Shown here piece by piece: positions 52,677-61,339 of a DNA stretch of 64,000 nucleotides (position 1 is its first letter; every line of letters starts with the position of its first letter). The DNA comes from JBDUDK01 sp040002995 (GTDB taxonomy: Bacteria > Actinomycetota > Acidimicrobiia > Acidimicrobiales > Ilumatobacteraceae). The position numbers were made by a program, and so were the translations under genes. The notes under the pieces were generated by a model. The model searched no databases. It was given only the letters and a program-made list of their open reading frames with translations, and was not told the DNA's origin. Where the stretch lies: assembly GCA_040002995.1 (NCBI GenBank), contig JBDUDK010000091.1, positions 1-64,000 on the forward strand, written 5' to 3'.

Positions 52677-54629
52677 ATGGCCGACCAGCCCTGGTTGATG
52701 CGGACGTACTCGGGGCACTCCACGGCCACAATGTCGAACGAGCTGTACCGGACCAACCTGGCCAAAGGCCAGACCGGCCTATCCATCGCCTTCGACCTTC
52801 CGACGCAAACCGGCTACGACCCCGACCACCCGCTCGCGCGTGGTGAGGTCGGCAAGGTCGGCGTCCCGGTGGTGCACAAGGGCCACATGGGCACGCTGCT
52901 CGACCAGATTCCGGTCGAGCGGATGAACACGTCGATGACGATCAACGCCACCGCGGCGTGGCTCCTCGGTCTCTACGTCGCTCATGCGGGCGACAACGGC
53001 GTCGGTCCTCACGACCTGCGCGGCACCACGCAGAACGACATCGTCAAGGAGTACCTGAGTCGCGGCACGTACATCTTTCCGCCGGAGCCGAGTCGCCGGC
53101 TGATCGTCGACATGGTCGCGTGGTGCAGTGAGCATGCGCCCCTCTGGAACCCGATCAACGTGTGCAGCTACCACCTCCAAGAAGCGGGAGCGACGCCGGT
53201 CCAAGAGATCGCGTACGCGCTGGCCACCGCCATCGGAGTGCTCGATGCGGTGCGCGAGTCGGGCCAGGTGCAAGAGGCACGCTTTCCCGCGGTTGTCGGC
53301 TCGATCTCGTTCTTCGTCAATGCCGGCATCCGGTTCGTCGAGGAAACAGCAAAGGTGCGCGCCCTCACCGACATGTGGGGCCGCATTTGTCTCGAGCGCT
53401 ACGGCGTTACCGATCCGAAGCTCCGGCGCTTCCGCTACGGCGTCCAGGTAAACAGCCTCGGTCTCACAGAGGCCCAGCCCGAGAACAATGTGGCGCGCAT
53501 CGTGCTCGAGATGCTCGCGGTCACGCTGTCCAAGAAGGCCAGGGCGCGCTCAATCCAGCTGCCCGCGTGGAACGAAGCGTTGGGCCTGCCGCATCCGTGG
53601 GATCAACAGTGGTCGTTGCGGATGCAGCAGGTGCTCGCCTTCGAGACCGACCTGCTCGAGCACGACGATCTCTTCGACGGATCGTTCACGATGGAAAAGC
53701 TGACGTCGGATCTCACCGAATCGGCACAGGCGGAACTCGATGACGTGTTGAGCCTCGGGGGCGCGTTCGCGGCAATCGACACACTAAAGGCGCGCCTCGT
53801 GCGCTCCTTGGCCGAACGCACCCGCCGTATCGAATCGGGTGAACAAGTTGTCGTCGGCATGAACCGCTTCACCGAGACCGCGGCATCGCCACTCGGTGGC
53901 GCCGACGCGATCGTGCGGGTCGATTCACAGGTGGAGGCCGAGATGATCGCCGACGTCGAGGCGTGGCGCGCCCGCCGCAACACGCCCGACGTGCAGAGCG
54001 CGCTCGACGACCTGCGACGCGCCGTCGAGGGCACGACGAACGTCATGGCCGCCACCATCGCCCTGGCCCGTGCGGGAGGCACCACCGGTGAATGGGCGGG
54101 AACGCTCCGCGACGTATTCGGCGAGTACCGTGCGCCCACCGGCATCGGCGCCGCCCACGTCGGCCGTCCGCTCGGTGCGTCCCTCGCAGCCGTCGCGGCG
54201 CGGGCCAGAGCCCTGCCCGAAGGCCCGCCCCGGTTCCTCATCGCCAAGCCCGGACTCGATGGTCACTCAAACGGGGCAGAGCAGATCGCGGTGGCAGCAA
54301 GGGATGCCGGTATGGAGGTCGTCTACGCGGGCATCCGCTCGACACCGAGCCAGATCATGAACGCGGCCCGAGACGAGGATCCCGACGTGATCGGGCTGTC
54401 AATCCTGTCCGGCAGCCATCTTCCACTCGTCGAGGAGGTCCTCGCCCTGCTCGCCGCGGCCGGCATCGGGGCGCCCGTCGTGGTCGGCGGCATCATCCCC
54501 GACGAGGACAAGGCGAGCCTCCTCGCCTCGGGCGTCGCCGCGGTATACACGCCCAAGGACTTCGAACTGGCCAAGATCATGGCTGACATCGTCGACCTGA
54601 CCAGCAAAACCCGCCTTGCCGGGGAGTGA
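52677..54629 (+). CDS. meaA: Ethylmalonyl-CoA mutase (MeaA family)
   Basis: A coenzyme-B12 mutase of 650 residues. The N-terminal TIM barrel starts PWLMRTYSGHSTATMSNELYRTNLAKGQTG, and NVCSYHLQEAGATPVQEIAYAL matches the MeaA/ethylmalonyl-CoA mutase subgroup more closely than methylmalonyl-CoA mutase. The C-terminal B12-binding domain has the cobalamin-His loop in KPGLDGHSNGAEQIA and SILSGSHLPL. It converts ethylmalonyl-CoA to methylsuccinyl-CoA in C2 assimilation. The rest of that pathway is outside the window. Confidence 0.9.
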   Translation: MADQPWLMRTYSGHSTATMSNELYRTNLAKGQTGLSIAFDLPTQTGYDPDHPLARGEVGKVGVPVVHKGHMGTLLDQIPVERMNTSMTINATAAWLLGLYVAHAGDNGVGPHDLRGTTQNDIVKEYLSRGTYIFPPEPSRRLIVDMVAWCSEHAPLWNPINVCSYHLQEAGATPVQEIAYALATAIGVLDAVRESGQVQEARFPAVVGSISFFVNAGIRFVEETAKVRALTDMWGRICLERYGVTDPKLRRFRYGVQVNSLGLTEAQPENNVARIVLEMLAVTLSKKARARSIQLPAWNEALGLPHPWDQQWSLRMQQVLAFETDLLEHDDLFDGSFTMEKLTSDLTESAQAELDDVLSLGGAFAAIDTLKARLVRSLAERTRRIESGEQVVVGMNRFTETAASPLGGADAIVRVDSQVEAEMIADVEAWRARRNTPDVQSALDDLRRAVEGTTNVMAATIALARAGGTTGEWAGTLRDVFGEYRAPTGIGAAHVGRPLGASLAAVAARARALPEGPPRFLIAKPGLDGHSNGAEQIAVAARDAGMEVVYAGIRSTPSQIMNAARDEDPDVIGLSILSGSHLPLVEEVLALLAAAGIGAPVVVGGIIPDEDKASLLASGVAAVYTPKDFELAKIMADIVDLTSKTRLAGE

Positions 54630-54671
54630 AATGGGCTTGATTCGTGCCATAGCCGCACCGATGGGAACGAG

Positions 54672-55388
54672 ATGAATCAACGCGCCCTGCCGATCACCGC
54701 CGGAATCGCGGGCGCGGCACTCGGCCTGGCGGCCATGGGCGCGAGCGTTCCCGCGCTGGGCCTGGGAGCGGGAGCGTGTGCCCTGGTCTGCGCCCTTCTT
54801 GCGTCGAGGAGTGGACCCGAGGCCCAGACGCCCACCGTCGACAGCGAGCCCACCATCGACAGTTCGGCGGCGAACACCTCCCAGATCACCGGTGATCCCG
54901 TCGCTGATCAAAGCCTCACGGTGTTCCAGGACAGCACCACCGGCCTCTTCAACGAGGCGTACTTCCGGGTGGCCGTCGAGACCCGCATCACCGCCGCCCG
55001 CCGCCAGTTGCGGCCCGTGGCCGTGGTCATACTCGAAGTCCGCGATGGCAACGGCGACGACCATCAGCCCGCCGACGCCCTTGCGGTCGCCGCGGTGGTG
55101 CGCCGCACCCTCCGCGATGCCGACACCGCCTGTCGCCTCGAGGATGGTCGTGTGGCGATGGTGCTCGAGGACACCCCCGAAGATGGAGCGATATGGGCAG
55201 TCGAACGCCTCCGCAGGGCGCTCAACGCCACCGCCGCCACCGGAAAAACACAGATGCGCTGGGCCGGCATCGCGTGCTACCCGGCCCACGCGTTCGATGC
55301 GAAGGAAGCCCTGGCCAAGGCCGAGCGGGCGTTCCTCCTCGCGCGGGAATGGAAGCAGGACCGGATCGAAGTCGCGGCGGTCGACTAA
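54672..55388 (+). CDS. Membrane protein with degenerate GGDEF domain
   Basis: A 238-residue protein with two short N-terminal spans and a GGDEF-like fold from about residue 85 (TTGLFNEAYFRVAVETR, then VVILEVRDGNGDD). Where the active site should read GGDEF it has RLEDGRVAMVL, so catalysis is unlikely. It lies 42 bases after the mutase gene and may act as a binding or signalling module. Confidence 0.75.
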   Translation: MNQRALPITAGIAGAALGLAAMGASVPALGLGAGACALVCALLASRSGPEAQTPTVDSEPTIDSSAANTSQITGDPVADQSLTVFQDSTTGLFNEAYFRVAVETRITAARRQLRPVAVVILEVRDGNGDDHQPADALAVAAVVRRTLRDADTACRLEDGRVAMVLEDTPEDGAIWAVERLRRALNATAATGKTQMRWAGIACYPAHAFDAKEALAKAERAFLLAREWKQDRIEVAAVD

Positions 55389-55396
55389 GCCATTGC

Positions 55397-55873
55397 GTGC
55401 GCGGAATGGTGGTTATCGCGCTCGGACTTCTCACCGCGTGTTCGTCGACTGGCCCGCCGTTGACTGCCTCGACTGCGCCGGCCACGACAGTCGACGCGGC
55501 GAGCACCACGACCACCGTCGTCAAGACCACGACCAGCACGACTACGACGTCCAGTACGACAAGTACGACAACTAGTCCAGCCACCACGGCAAGCCCCCGA
55601 GCGTCGACAACCGACGGCGCGGCCGGCGCGCTGCTCGCGGCCTGGAAGGGCTCCGATCGCGCCGCGGCGGCACTGGTCGCGGACGCAGGGGCGATCGATT
55701 CCCTCTTCGCGCAGCCGTATGTCGCGAGCGTTCAGGACCGAGGCTGCACCGATGGAACGCAGACCACGAACTCCTGCGTCTGGCGTTACCAAGGCCAGAC
55801 CGTCGTGCAGCTCACCCTCGACGGCTCACTGGGCACCGGCTTTCGAATCGTCAAGGTCGAGTACCTGTCGTGA
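55397..55873 (+). CDS. Thr-rich lipoprotein
   Basis: A 158-residue exported protein. A short signal ends in the lipobox LLTAC (GLLTACSS), a poly-Thr/Ser linker of about 50 residues follows, and a compact C-terminal domain with two cysteines (RGCTDG, NSCVWRYQGQ) ends in TGFRIVKVEYLS. GTG 55397 or ATG 55406 could start it. Function not recognised; probably an extracytoplasmic anchor or sensor. Confidence 0.75.
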   Translation: MRGMVVIALGLLTACSSTGPPLTASTAPATTVDAASTTTTVVKTTTSTTTTSSTTSTTTSPATTASPRASTTDGAAGALLAAWKGSDRAAAALVADAGAIDSLFAQPYVASVQDRGCTDGTQTTNSCVWRYQGQTVVQLTLDGSLGTGFRIVKVEYLS

Positions 55874-55950
55874 TCCGTGCTCGACCGCGGCCCCGGATTA
55901 GTTGAGTTCGACGGAACCCGATGACACTCAGGAACGACCAAGGAAGAGTC

Positions 55951-57573
55951 ATGGTCCTGCGAACGACGAAGCGATTCCTGGTGGGCTTCCTCGCCGCCGT
56001 GACGATCGCGATCGTGCCGGCCACGGCCGCGTCGGCCCACTCACAGCTCCAAGAGTCCGAACCGGCGGCCGGAGCGCAACTTGCCTCGTCACCGCCGCAG
56101 GTCCTCCTCCGGTTCAACGAACCCGTTGAGATATCGCTCGGCGCGATCCGGGTGTTCGACCACAACGGGCACCAGATCAAGACGTCGACCGCGCACCATC
56201 CGGGCGGCGTCGGAAGCCAGGTCGCCGTTGATCTCCCGAAGCTCGCCGACGGTGGCTACGTCGTGGCGTGGCGCGTCCTGTCCGCGGATAGCCATCCCGT
56301 GCACGAGGCCTTCACGTTCACCGTCGGCACCGGCGGTGTGGCGGTGACTCCAGGACTCGTGCAAGACCTGCTCGCGAGCGAAGGCGGGAACACGACGGTG
56401 GGCGCCCTCCTTGCGATCACCCGCTTCCTTGTCTATGCGGGGGTCGCCATCGCCGTCGGCGTATGTGCTTTCTGGTTGCTGTGCTGGCCCGCGGGTCGCG
56501 ACGACGCCACCTTGGTTCGTGTCGCGGTGATTGCCGCGGTCGTTGCCACGGTCGCCTCGCTCGTGATGATCGGGCTGCAGGGTCCGTACGCCACGGGTCA
56601 GGGACTCAGCGAAGCATTCAAGTCTTCGACATGGCGATCAGTGGTCGACACGAGGTCCGGCCAGTGGTGGCTGATACGGAGCCTGGCGCTCGCCGTCCTT
56701 GCGGCCCTCGCACTGGCCCGCCGGGCGACCCCGTCGGTGTGGCGTGTGGTGTTCGTGGCCGACGCCGCCGCGCTCCTCGTCGCCATCGCCTACGGCGGGC
56801 ACGGTGGCAACGGGCGTTACCCCGGCCTGGGTGTGTTCGCCACCGTCGCCCACGTGGGCGCCATGTCGGTGTGGATCGGTGGATTGGTCGCTCTCATACT
56901 CATCCTTCGGCGGGAGGGCGCGGCCAACATCGCCCGTCGGTTCTCCACCGTTGCGTTCGCCGCGGTCGGTGTCCTGGTAGCCAGCGGCGTCGCGCAGAGC
57001 TGGCGCCAAGTTGGTTCGCTCGATGCGTTGAAACACACCACCTATGGCCACCTGCTCATCATCAAGGTTGGTCTGGTGGCCGCGGTGCTCGCTATCGCCT
57101 ACTTCAGCCGGCGCTCGCTCCAAGACCACGGCGATCTCGTTAGGGGACGCATCCGGGCCAAGGTGGCAGGTGAAACGGGCATCGCCGTCGCCGTACTTGT
57201 GGTCACGGCGCTTCTTGTCAATGCCGTGCCGGCGATTGCGCAACGAAGCGGTCCGTTCAGTGCGACGGTGCTCGCCGGAAATCGCAGTGCCTCACTGGCA
57301 ATCGAGCCGGCTCATGTGGGCGCGAACGTCCTGCACATCATCCTCTTCGGCACCACCGGCGTGCTCGACCCGGCGGCGGAGATCACCGCCCAAATCACCC
57401 TGCCGTCTCGCGACGTCGGGCCCCTTCCTCTCAAGCTGACGCCGGCAGGCCCCAACCACGCCATCGGCAACGGCATCGACATCCCGTTCGCGGGTAGGTG
57501 GACGCTCGACGTAGCGGCCCGGTTCGGGGAGTTCGAGGAAGTCCATTTCGTGACAACGGTCGACGTGCGATGA
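55951..57573 (+). CDS. CopC-CopD fusion, copper resistance protein
   Basis: A 540-residue copper protein. The signal peptide ends at ASAHSQLQ, leaving His at the mature N-terminus, a CopC copper ligand. The CopC domain (VLLRFNEPVE, VAWRVLSADSHPVHEAFTF) precedes about eight membrane spans of a CopD domain (AHVGAMSVWIGGLVAL) and a second beta-rich tail. ATG 55951 is chosen for its AAGGAAGAG SD; ATG 55921 is possible. It handles copper uptake or export. Confidence 0.9.
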   Translation: MVLRTTKRFLVGFLAAVTIAIVPATAASAHSQLQESEPAAGAQLASSPPQVLLRFNEPVEISLGAIRVFDHNGHQIKTSTAHHPGGVGSQVAVDLPKLADGGYVVAWRVLSADSHPVHEAFTFTVGTGGVAVTPGLVQDLLASEGGNTTVGALLAITRFLVYAGVAIAVGVCAFWLLCWPAGRDDATLVRVAVIAAVVATVASLVMIGLQGPYATGQGLSEAFKSSTWRSVVDTRSGQWWLIRSLALAVLAALALARRATPSVWRVVFVADAAALLVAIAYGGHGGNGRYPGLGVFATVAHVGAMSVWIGGLVALILILRREGAANIARRFSTVAFAAVGVLVASGVAQSWRQVGSLDALKHTTYGHLLIIKVGLVAAVLAIAYFSRRSLQDHGDLVRGRIRAKVAGETGIAVAVLVVTALLVNAVPAIAQRSGPFSATVLAGNRSASLAIEPAHVGANVLHIILFGTTGVLDPAAEITAQITLPSRDVGPLPLKLTPAGPNHAIGNGIDIPFAGRWTLDVAARFGEFEEVHFVTTVDVR

Positions 57574-58571
57574 AGCGCGTCGTCGCGTTCGTGGCCCTCG
57601 CCGCGCTGTCGTTGGTCGGGCCAGGCGCCATCGCCGCCTCGGCCCACGGCGCCGACGAGTCGAACTACAGGTCCGTGGTCACCTCGATTGCCCCATCGAC
57701 CACCGCGTTCACCGTTCGCACGATCGAACTTGGAAGCCGCTTGGAACTGACCGTCGCCCAGGGGCACACCGTGCTGGTGAACGGCTACGACGGTGAGCCG
57801 TATCTGCGAATCGGCTACGACGGCGTCTACGAGAACTTCCACTCACCGTCGCATTGGGTGAACAAGGACCGCTACGGCCGGGTGGCCCTGCCTCCCGAAG
57901 CGAACTCCGATCTCCCTCCCGAGTGGGTCCGTGTGGGCAACGGGCCATCCGTTCGCTGGCACGACCATCGCACTCACTGGATGGCCCTGGTGCTCCCGCC
58001 GATCGTGCAGCCCGCGCAAGGTGAGCGCCACATCATCGAGCCCGCCTGGAAGGTGCCGCTCGTGCTCGACGGGCAACCGGCGGAGGTCACGGGCGAACTG
58101 ACATGGGAGCCGGCGCCTTCGGCGTTGCCGTGGCTCGTCGGAGCCGCCGCGGAAGCCATCGCCTGTCTCCTGGCGATCCGCTTCCGTCGTGGCCTGCAAT
58201 GGTGGATCGCCTCCGGTGCCGCGGTGCTCGCCGCCTACGTGATTGCGCTACGGATCAGCACCAACCATTTCCCTGCGGTACCAACGGTTTGCGTCGCTCT
58301 AACCGTCGGAGGGCTCGTCGCGGTCCGCTATGAGCCCCGGGTCGTTGTCGTCTCCGCCGCCGCGATCGCCTGGGGGGCGTTTAGCCGACTGGGTGTGCTC
58401 CATCACTCGCTCGTGCGGTTCCCTTTGGGCTTGAACACCGATCGGGCGTTGGTGACCGTCGCGCTCGGCATCGGGCTCGGCACGCTTGCCGCCGCGCTGC
58501 TCGACGAAGCGGTCAGCCGGCCGACTCGCCGCCGTGCCGAGCCTGCCCAGCCTCTTCCGTCAACCAGCTGA
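57570..58571 (+). CDS. Exported multi-span membrane protein linked to CopCD
   Basis: A 333-residue protein. A signal peptide ending ASAHGADES is followed by an external beta-rich domain with several histidines (HDHRTHWMALVLPP) and, after about residue 185, four to five membrane spans. Start overlaps the CopC-CopD stop by 4 bases, so it is a partner of the copper system; the histidines suggest copper binding. Its 3' end overlaps the antisense ECF sigma gene by 59 bases. Confidence 0.8.
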   Translation: MKRVVAFVALAALSLVGPGAIAASAHGADESNYRSVVTSIAPSTTAFTVRTIELGSRLELTVAQGHTVLVNGYDGEPYLRIGYDGVYENFHSPSHWVNKDRYGRVALPPEANSDLPPEWVRVGNGPSVRWHDHRTHWMALVLPPIVQPAQGERHIIEPAWKVPLVLDGQPAEVTGELTWEPAPSALPWLVGAAAEAIACLLAIRFRRGLQWWIASGAAVLAAYVIALRISTNHFPAVPTVCVALTVGGLVAVRYEPRVVVVSAAAIAWGAFSRLGVLHHSLVRFPLGLNTDRALVTVALGIGLGTLAAALLDEAVSRPTRRRAEPAQPLPSTS

Positions 58572-59058
58572 CGAGGTCTTCGCGTGCCCGAGCCACCCGG
58601 CTGCGGATCGTGCCGACGGGACACCCACATGCCTCCGCCGCCTCCGCGTACGACAAGCCGATCACCTGGGTCATGACGAATGCGGCCTTGCGATCGGGAT
58701 CCAGGCGCGCCACCACCAAATCGAGTTCAGGCCCACCGGTAGGTTCAGGCTCGAGTTCGTCACGAGGAGTCACGCGCTGCAGCAGGCGGCGGACCCGGAT
58801 CTTGCGGCGCACTGCATCGGCGCAGGTGCGACGGGCGATGGCGAGCAGCCACGTCCGAACCGACGATTCACCGCGAAACGACGCGAGGGCCCCGATCGCC
58901 CGCATGAAGGTCTCCTGCGTGAGATCGTCCGCGTGCTCGCGTCCGCGGAGATGGGCGCAGAGGCGCCAGACGTCGGCTTGCGCGTCACGCACAAAAAGCT
59001 CGAGAGCCCGGCGATCGCCGTCGCGCGCCTCGAACGCGAGGCGAGTCAGTCCATCCAC
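58513..59058 (-). CDS. ECF-family sigma factor
   Basis: A 181-residue sigma factor of the extracytoplasmic-function type. Region 2 reads DDLTQETFMRAIGALASFRGESSVRTWLLAIARR, and region 4 GLSYAEAAEACGCPVGTIRSRVARARE. It is divergent from the anti-sigma candidate at 59127, and a possible ECF-type promoter faces that gene. Because it abuts the CopCD operon, copper or envelope stress is a reasonable signal, but this is inference. Confidence 0.93.
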   Translation of the reverse strand: MDGLTRLAFEARDGDRRALELFVRDAQADVWRLCAHLRGREHADDLTQETFMRAIGALASFRGESSVRTWLLAIARRTCADAVRRKIRVRRLLQRVTPRDELEPEPTGGPELDLVVARLDPDRKAAFVMTQVIGLSYAEAAEACGCPVGTIRSRVARAREDLVSWLTEEAGQARHGGESAG

Positions 59059-59090
59059 CGACTCAAGAGTTACCAGGCATTGACCCGTGA

Positions 59091-59117
59091 GGGAACTCTC
59101 CAGGGGTGGCGAGCGAC
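59091..59117 (+). promoter_or_regulatory. Candidate ECF-sigma-dependent promoter of the anti-sigma gene
   Basis: GGGAAC (59091-59096) and CGAC (59114-59117) are 17 bases apart, close to the GGAAC/CGTC pattern of many ECF promoters. Transcription would begin near 59125, just at the GTG start 59127, giving a leaderless mRNA and a direct autoregulatory loop. Confidence 0.5.
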
Positions 59118-59126
59118 ATTCTTGAC

Positions 59127-59735
59127 GTGGACTGCTTCAGCTATCGCGACGCACTATCGGCTCAGCTCGACGGCGAGGAGCCCCCGATTCCCCCGGTGGA
59201 GGTGGCCGCGCACCTCGACTCCTGTTCTGGGTGCGCGGCCTACGCCGAGGCCATCGGGCTGCTCCACCGCCGGGTGCGGTTGCGGCCGGCGGAGGTGGTG
59301 CCCGATCAGTCGGAACGCATCCTCGCCCGGGCCCACCCGCCGCAGCCCGGCCGCGCCGAATGGGTGCGCTGGGCGTTGCTCGCGGTAGCCCTCACCAGCC
59401 TCGTGCTCGCCCTTCCCGCGCTCGTGCTCGGTGACGACGCCGGGGCCACGACCCACGTCGCGCGGCACTTGGGGTCGCTCACGATTGCGTTCTCCGTGGG
59501 GCTGGCCTACGCGGCATGGCGGCCGGTGAGAGCGTTCGGCCTACTGCCGGTGGCCGCCGCGCTCGCCGGTTGCTTCCTCGTCACCGCGGTCATCGACGTC
59601 GCCGAGGGCAACACGGGCGCGTTGGGCGAGTCGACCCACATACTCACGCTCGTAGGTCTCGCACTCTTGTGGCGCCTCGCCGGCTCACCCCGTAGGGGAC
59701 GCGTGCGCAACCTCAAACCGTCACCCGTCTGGTAA
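59127..59735 (+). CDS. zf-HC2 anti-sigma factor, membrane protein
   Basis: A 202-residue protein. The N-terminal zinc-binding motif AAHLDSCSGC (H-x3-C-x2-C) follows VDCFSYRDALSAQLDGEE, which is the classical anti-sigma start. Four membrane spans follow. I set GTG 59127 as the start because the family begins there and a promoter lies just upstream; GTG 59106 is possible. It is divergent from its presumed partner, the ECF sigma factor. Confidence 0.85.
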   Translation: MDCFSYRDALSAQLDGEEPPIPPVEVAAHLDSCSGCAAYAEAIGLLHRRVRLRPAEVVPDQSERILARAHPPQPGRAEWVRWALLAVALTSLVLALPALVLGDDAGATTHVARHLGSLTIAFSVGLAYAAWRPVRAFGLLPVAAALAGCFLVTAVIDVAEGNTGALGESTHILTLVGLALLWRLAGSPRRGRVRNLKPSPVW

Positions 59736-59761
59736 GCGCACGTCTCGCTAGGGTGCGGGAC

Positions 59762-60148
59762 ATGCTCGACCCCACCATCCGCGACCTTGCCCAAGGCAAG
59801 AACTTCGGCGCGCTCACCGTCCTGCTCCCTTCGGGCATGCCCATGACCCACATCATGTGGGTCGACGCCGACGACGATCACGTGTTCATCAACACCGAGG
59901 CGCACCGCGCCAAAGCCAAGGCGATGGACGCCGACCCACGCGTCGCCCTGGCCATCTGGGACGCCACAAGCGCGTACCGCTACGGCGAGGTGCGGGGCGC
60001 CGTCGTCGAGCGAATCACCGGCCCGAAAGCCCGCGCCCACATCGACGAACTGGCGCGCAAGTACACGGGTTCCAACTACGCCAGCCCCATCACGAGCGAA
60101 CGGGTGATCTACAAGATCGCCCCCGCCCGCCAGCACATGCGGGGCTGA
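59762..60148 (+). CDS. PPOX-class F420-dependent oxidoreductase
   Basis: A 128-residue split-barrel protein. The segments GALTVLLPSGMPMTHIMWVDADDDHVFINTEAHRAKAKAM and RVALAIWD are typical of F420-binding PPOX-class enzymes of actinobacteria. ATG 59762 is used. It is followed by YceH after only 2 bases, so both are cotranscribed. It reduces an unknown substrate with reduced F420. Confidence 0.9.
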   Translation: MLDPTIRDLAQGKNFGALTVLLPSGMPMTHIMWVDADDDHVFINTEAHRAKAKAMDADPRVALAIWDATSAYRYGEVRGAVVERITGPKARAHIDELARKYTGSNYASPITSERVIYKIAPARQHMRG

Positions 60149-60150
60149 TC

Positions 60151-60777
60151 GTGGACCTCACGCCCGAGGAGGTGCGGGTGCTCGGGTGCCTGATGGAAAA
60201 GCAGGTCACGACGCCCGACCAGTACCCCCTCTCGCTGAACGCGTTGGTCAGCGCGAGCAATCAGACGACGAACCGCGATCCGATCGTGCGCTACACCGAA
60301 CGCGATGTCGAAACGGCGCTCGGGTCACTTCGCGAGCGCGGTCTCACGCGCATCGTGTACAGCCCGTCGAACCGGGTGCCCAAGCACCGCCACATCGCCG
60401 ACGATGTGCTTGACCTCGACTCCGGGGCGCAGGCCGTCCTCACCGTGTTGCTTCTCCGCGGCGCCCAGACGTTGGGTGAGATCAAAGGACGTACCGAGCG
60501 CATGCACGCGTTCGACGATCTCGGCGAGGTGGAGCGCGTCATCGACGCTCTCGCCGCGCGTCCCGATCCGCTCGTGGTCCGTCTCAACCGCCGGCCCGGG
60601 CAGAAGGAACAGCGCGTAATGCACCTCGCGGGTGGGCCCGTCTCGCTCGACGACGTCGTCGATGATCACCCCACCGGCCCCACGGGCGCCACTCGCCTCG
60701 ACCGCATCGCTGAACTCGAAGCTCGGGTGGCCGTGCTCGAGGAGACCGTCGAGCGGTTCCGCGCACTACTCGACTAG
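60151..60777 (+). CDS. YceH (DUF480) family protein
   Basis: A 208-residue DUF480 protein. The N-terminus VDLTPEEVRVLGCLMEKQVTTPDQYPLSLNAL and the repeat of winged-helix units match the YceH family. The C-terminus is a coiled coil (ELEARVAVLEETVERFR). GTG 60151 is the start. Function in the family is not known. The stop overlaps, on CTAG, a minus-strand frame I do not call as a gene. Confidence 0.92.
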   Translation: MDLTPEEVRVLGCLMEKQVTTPDQYPLSLNALVSASNQTTNRDPIVRYTERDVETALGSLRERGLTRIVYSPSNRVPKHRHIADDVLDLDSGAQAVLTVLLLRGAQTLGEIKGRTERMHAFDDLGEVERVIDALAARPDPLVVRLNRRPGQKEQRVMHLAGGPVSLDDVVDDHPTGPTGATRLDRIAELEARVAVLEETVERFRALLD

Positions 60778-60883
60778 GTACGGGCCGATCGGGTGTGCTC
60801 GTGGATGATGTTGACCTCGACCAGCAGATCGCGCGGTCGAGCACCGGTCAGCGAGCTGTTCGCTGCAACACAGTCAGGACAGA
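60778..60883. other. Short spacer between YceH and the Fur-family gene
   Basis: No gene is called here. A minus-strand frame reads through it with a CPDC motif and ends on the YceH stop, but I find no start codon for it; see rejected items. Confidence 0.3.
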
Positions 60884-61339
60884 TCAGATTTTCCTGGTCG
60901 GCCGTCGCTCTTCTTTGGCCACGCAGCGCGCGCAGAGGCCGAGCAGGGCGAAGTGGCCGGCATCGAGCTCGAAGCCGTAGTCGCGCTCGATCGTGCGCTT
61001 GAGACCCATCAGGAGACTCGCGGGCACGGGTGTATCGGAGCCGCACTCCCGACACACCAAGTGGCGGGTGCTCTCGGCCACCTCGGCCAACTCGTAGCGG
61101 GCGGGGCCATGGGCGAGATGTACGTGGCGCACGACGCCGAGGTCCTCCAAGACCTGCAGGTTCCGGTAGACGCTACTCACGTGGACATCGGGCACCGCGT
61201 TGGCAAGCTCGTCCGCGGTCATGGCGCCCCCGCTGCCGGCGAACGCCTCGATCAGCCGGCGCCGCACGACACCGACCCGTTGCCCGTTGGCCCGCACGAG
61301 GGCGATGGCGCTCTCGACGAGGTCGACGGTGGGTGTCAC
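60884..61339 (-). CDS. Fur family metal-dependent regulator
   Basis: A 151-residue Fur-type regulator. The winged HTH is in MTADELANAVPDVHVSSVYRNLQVLEDLGVV, and a regulatory metal region with His (HVHLAHGPARYEL). The two structural zinc pairs CREC and CARC are present. GTG 61339 overlaps the aminotransferase stop (GTGA). Whether it senses iron, zinc or peroxide cannot be told from sequence. Confidence 0.93.
   Translation of the reverse strand: MTPTVDLVESAIALVRANGQRVGVVRRRLIEAFAGSGGAMTADELANAVPDVHVSSVYRNLQVLEDLGVVRHVHLAHGPARYELAEVAESTRHLVCRECGSDTPVPASLLMGLKRTIERDYGFELDAGHFALLGLCARCVAKEERRPTRKI

Noticed and set aside
60774..61055. Minus-strand frame with CPDC that ends on the YceH stop (CTAG)
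   Set aside because: Its last 43 residues look protein-like, but upstream it lies inside the Fur gene in another frame and no ATG, GTG or TTG is available near the coherent part. I could not support a start.
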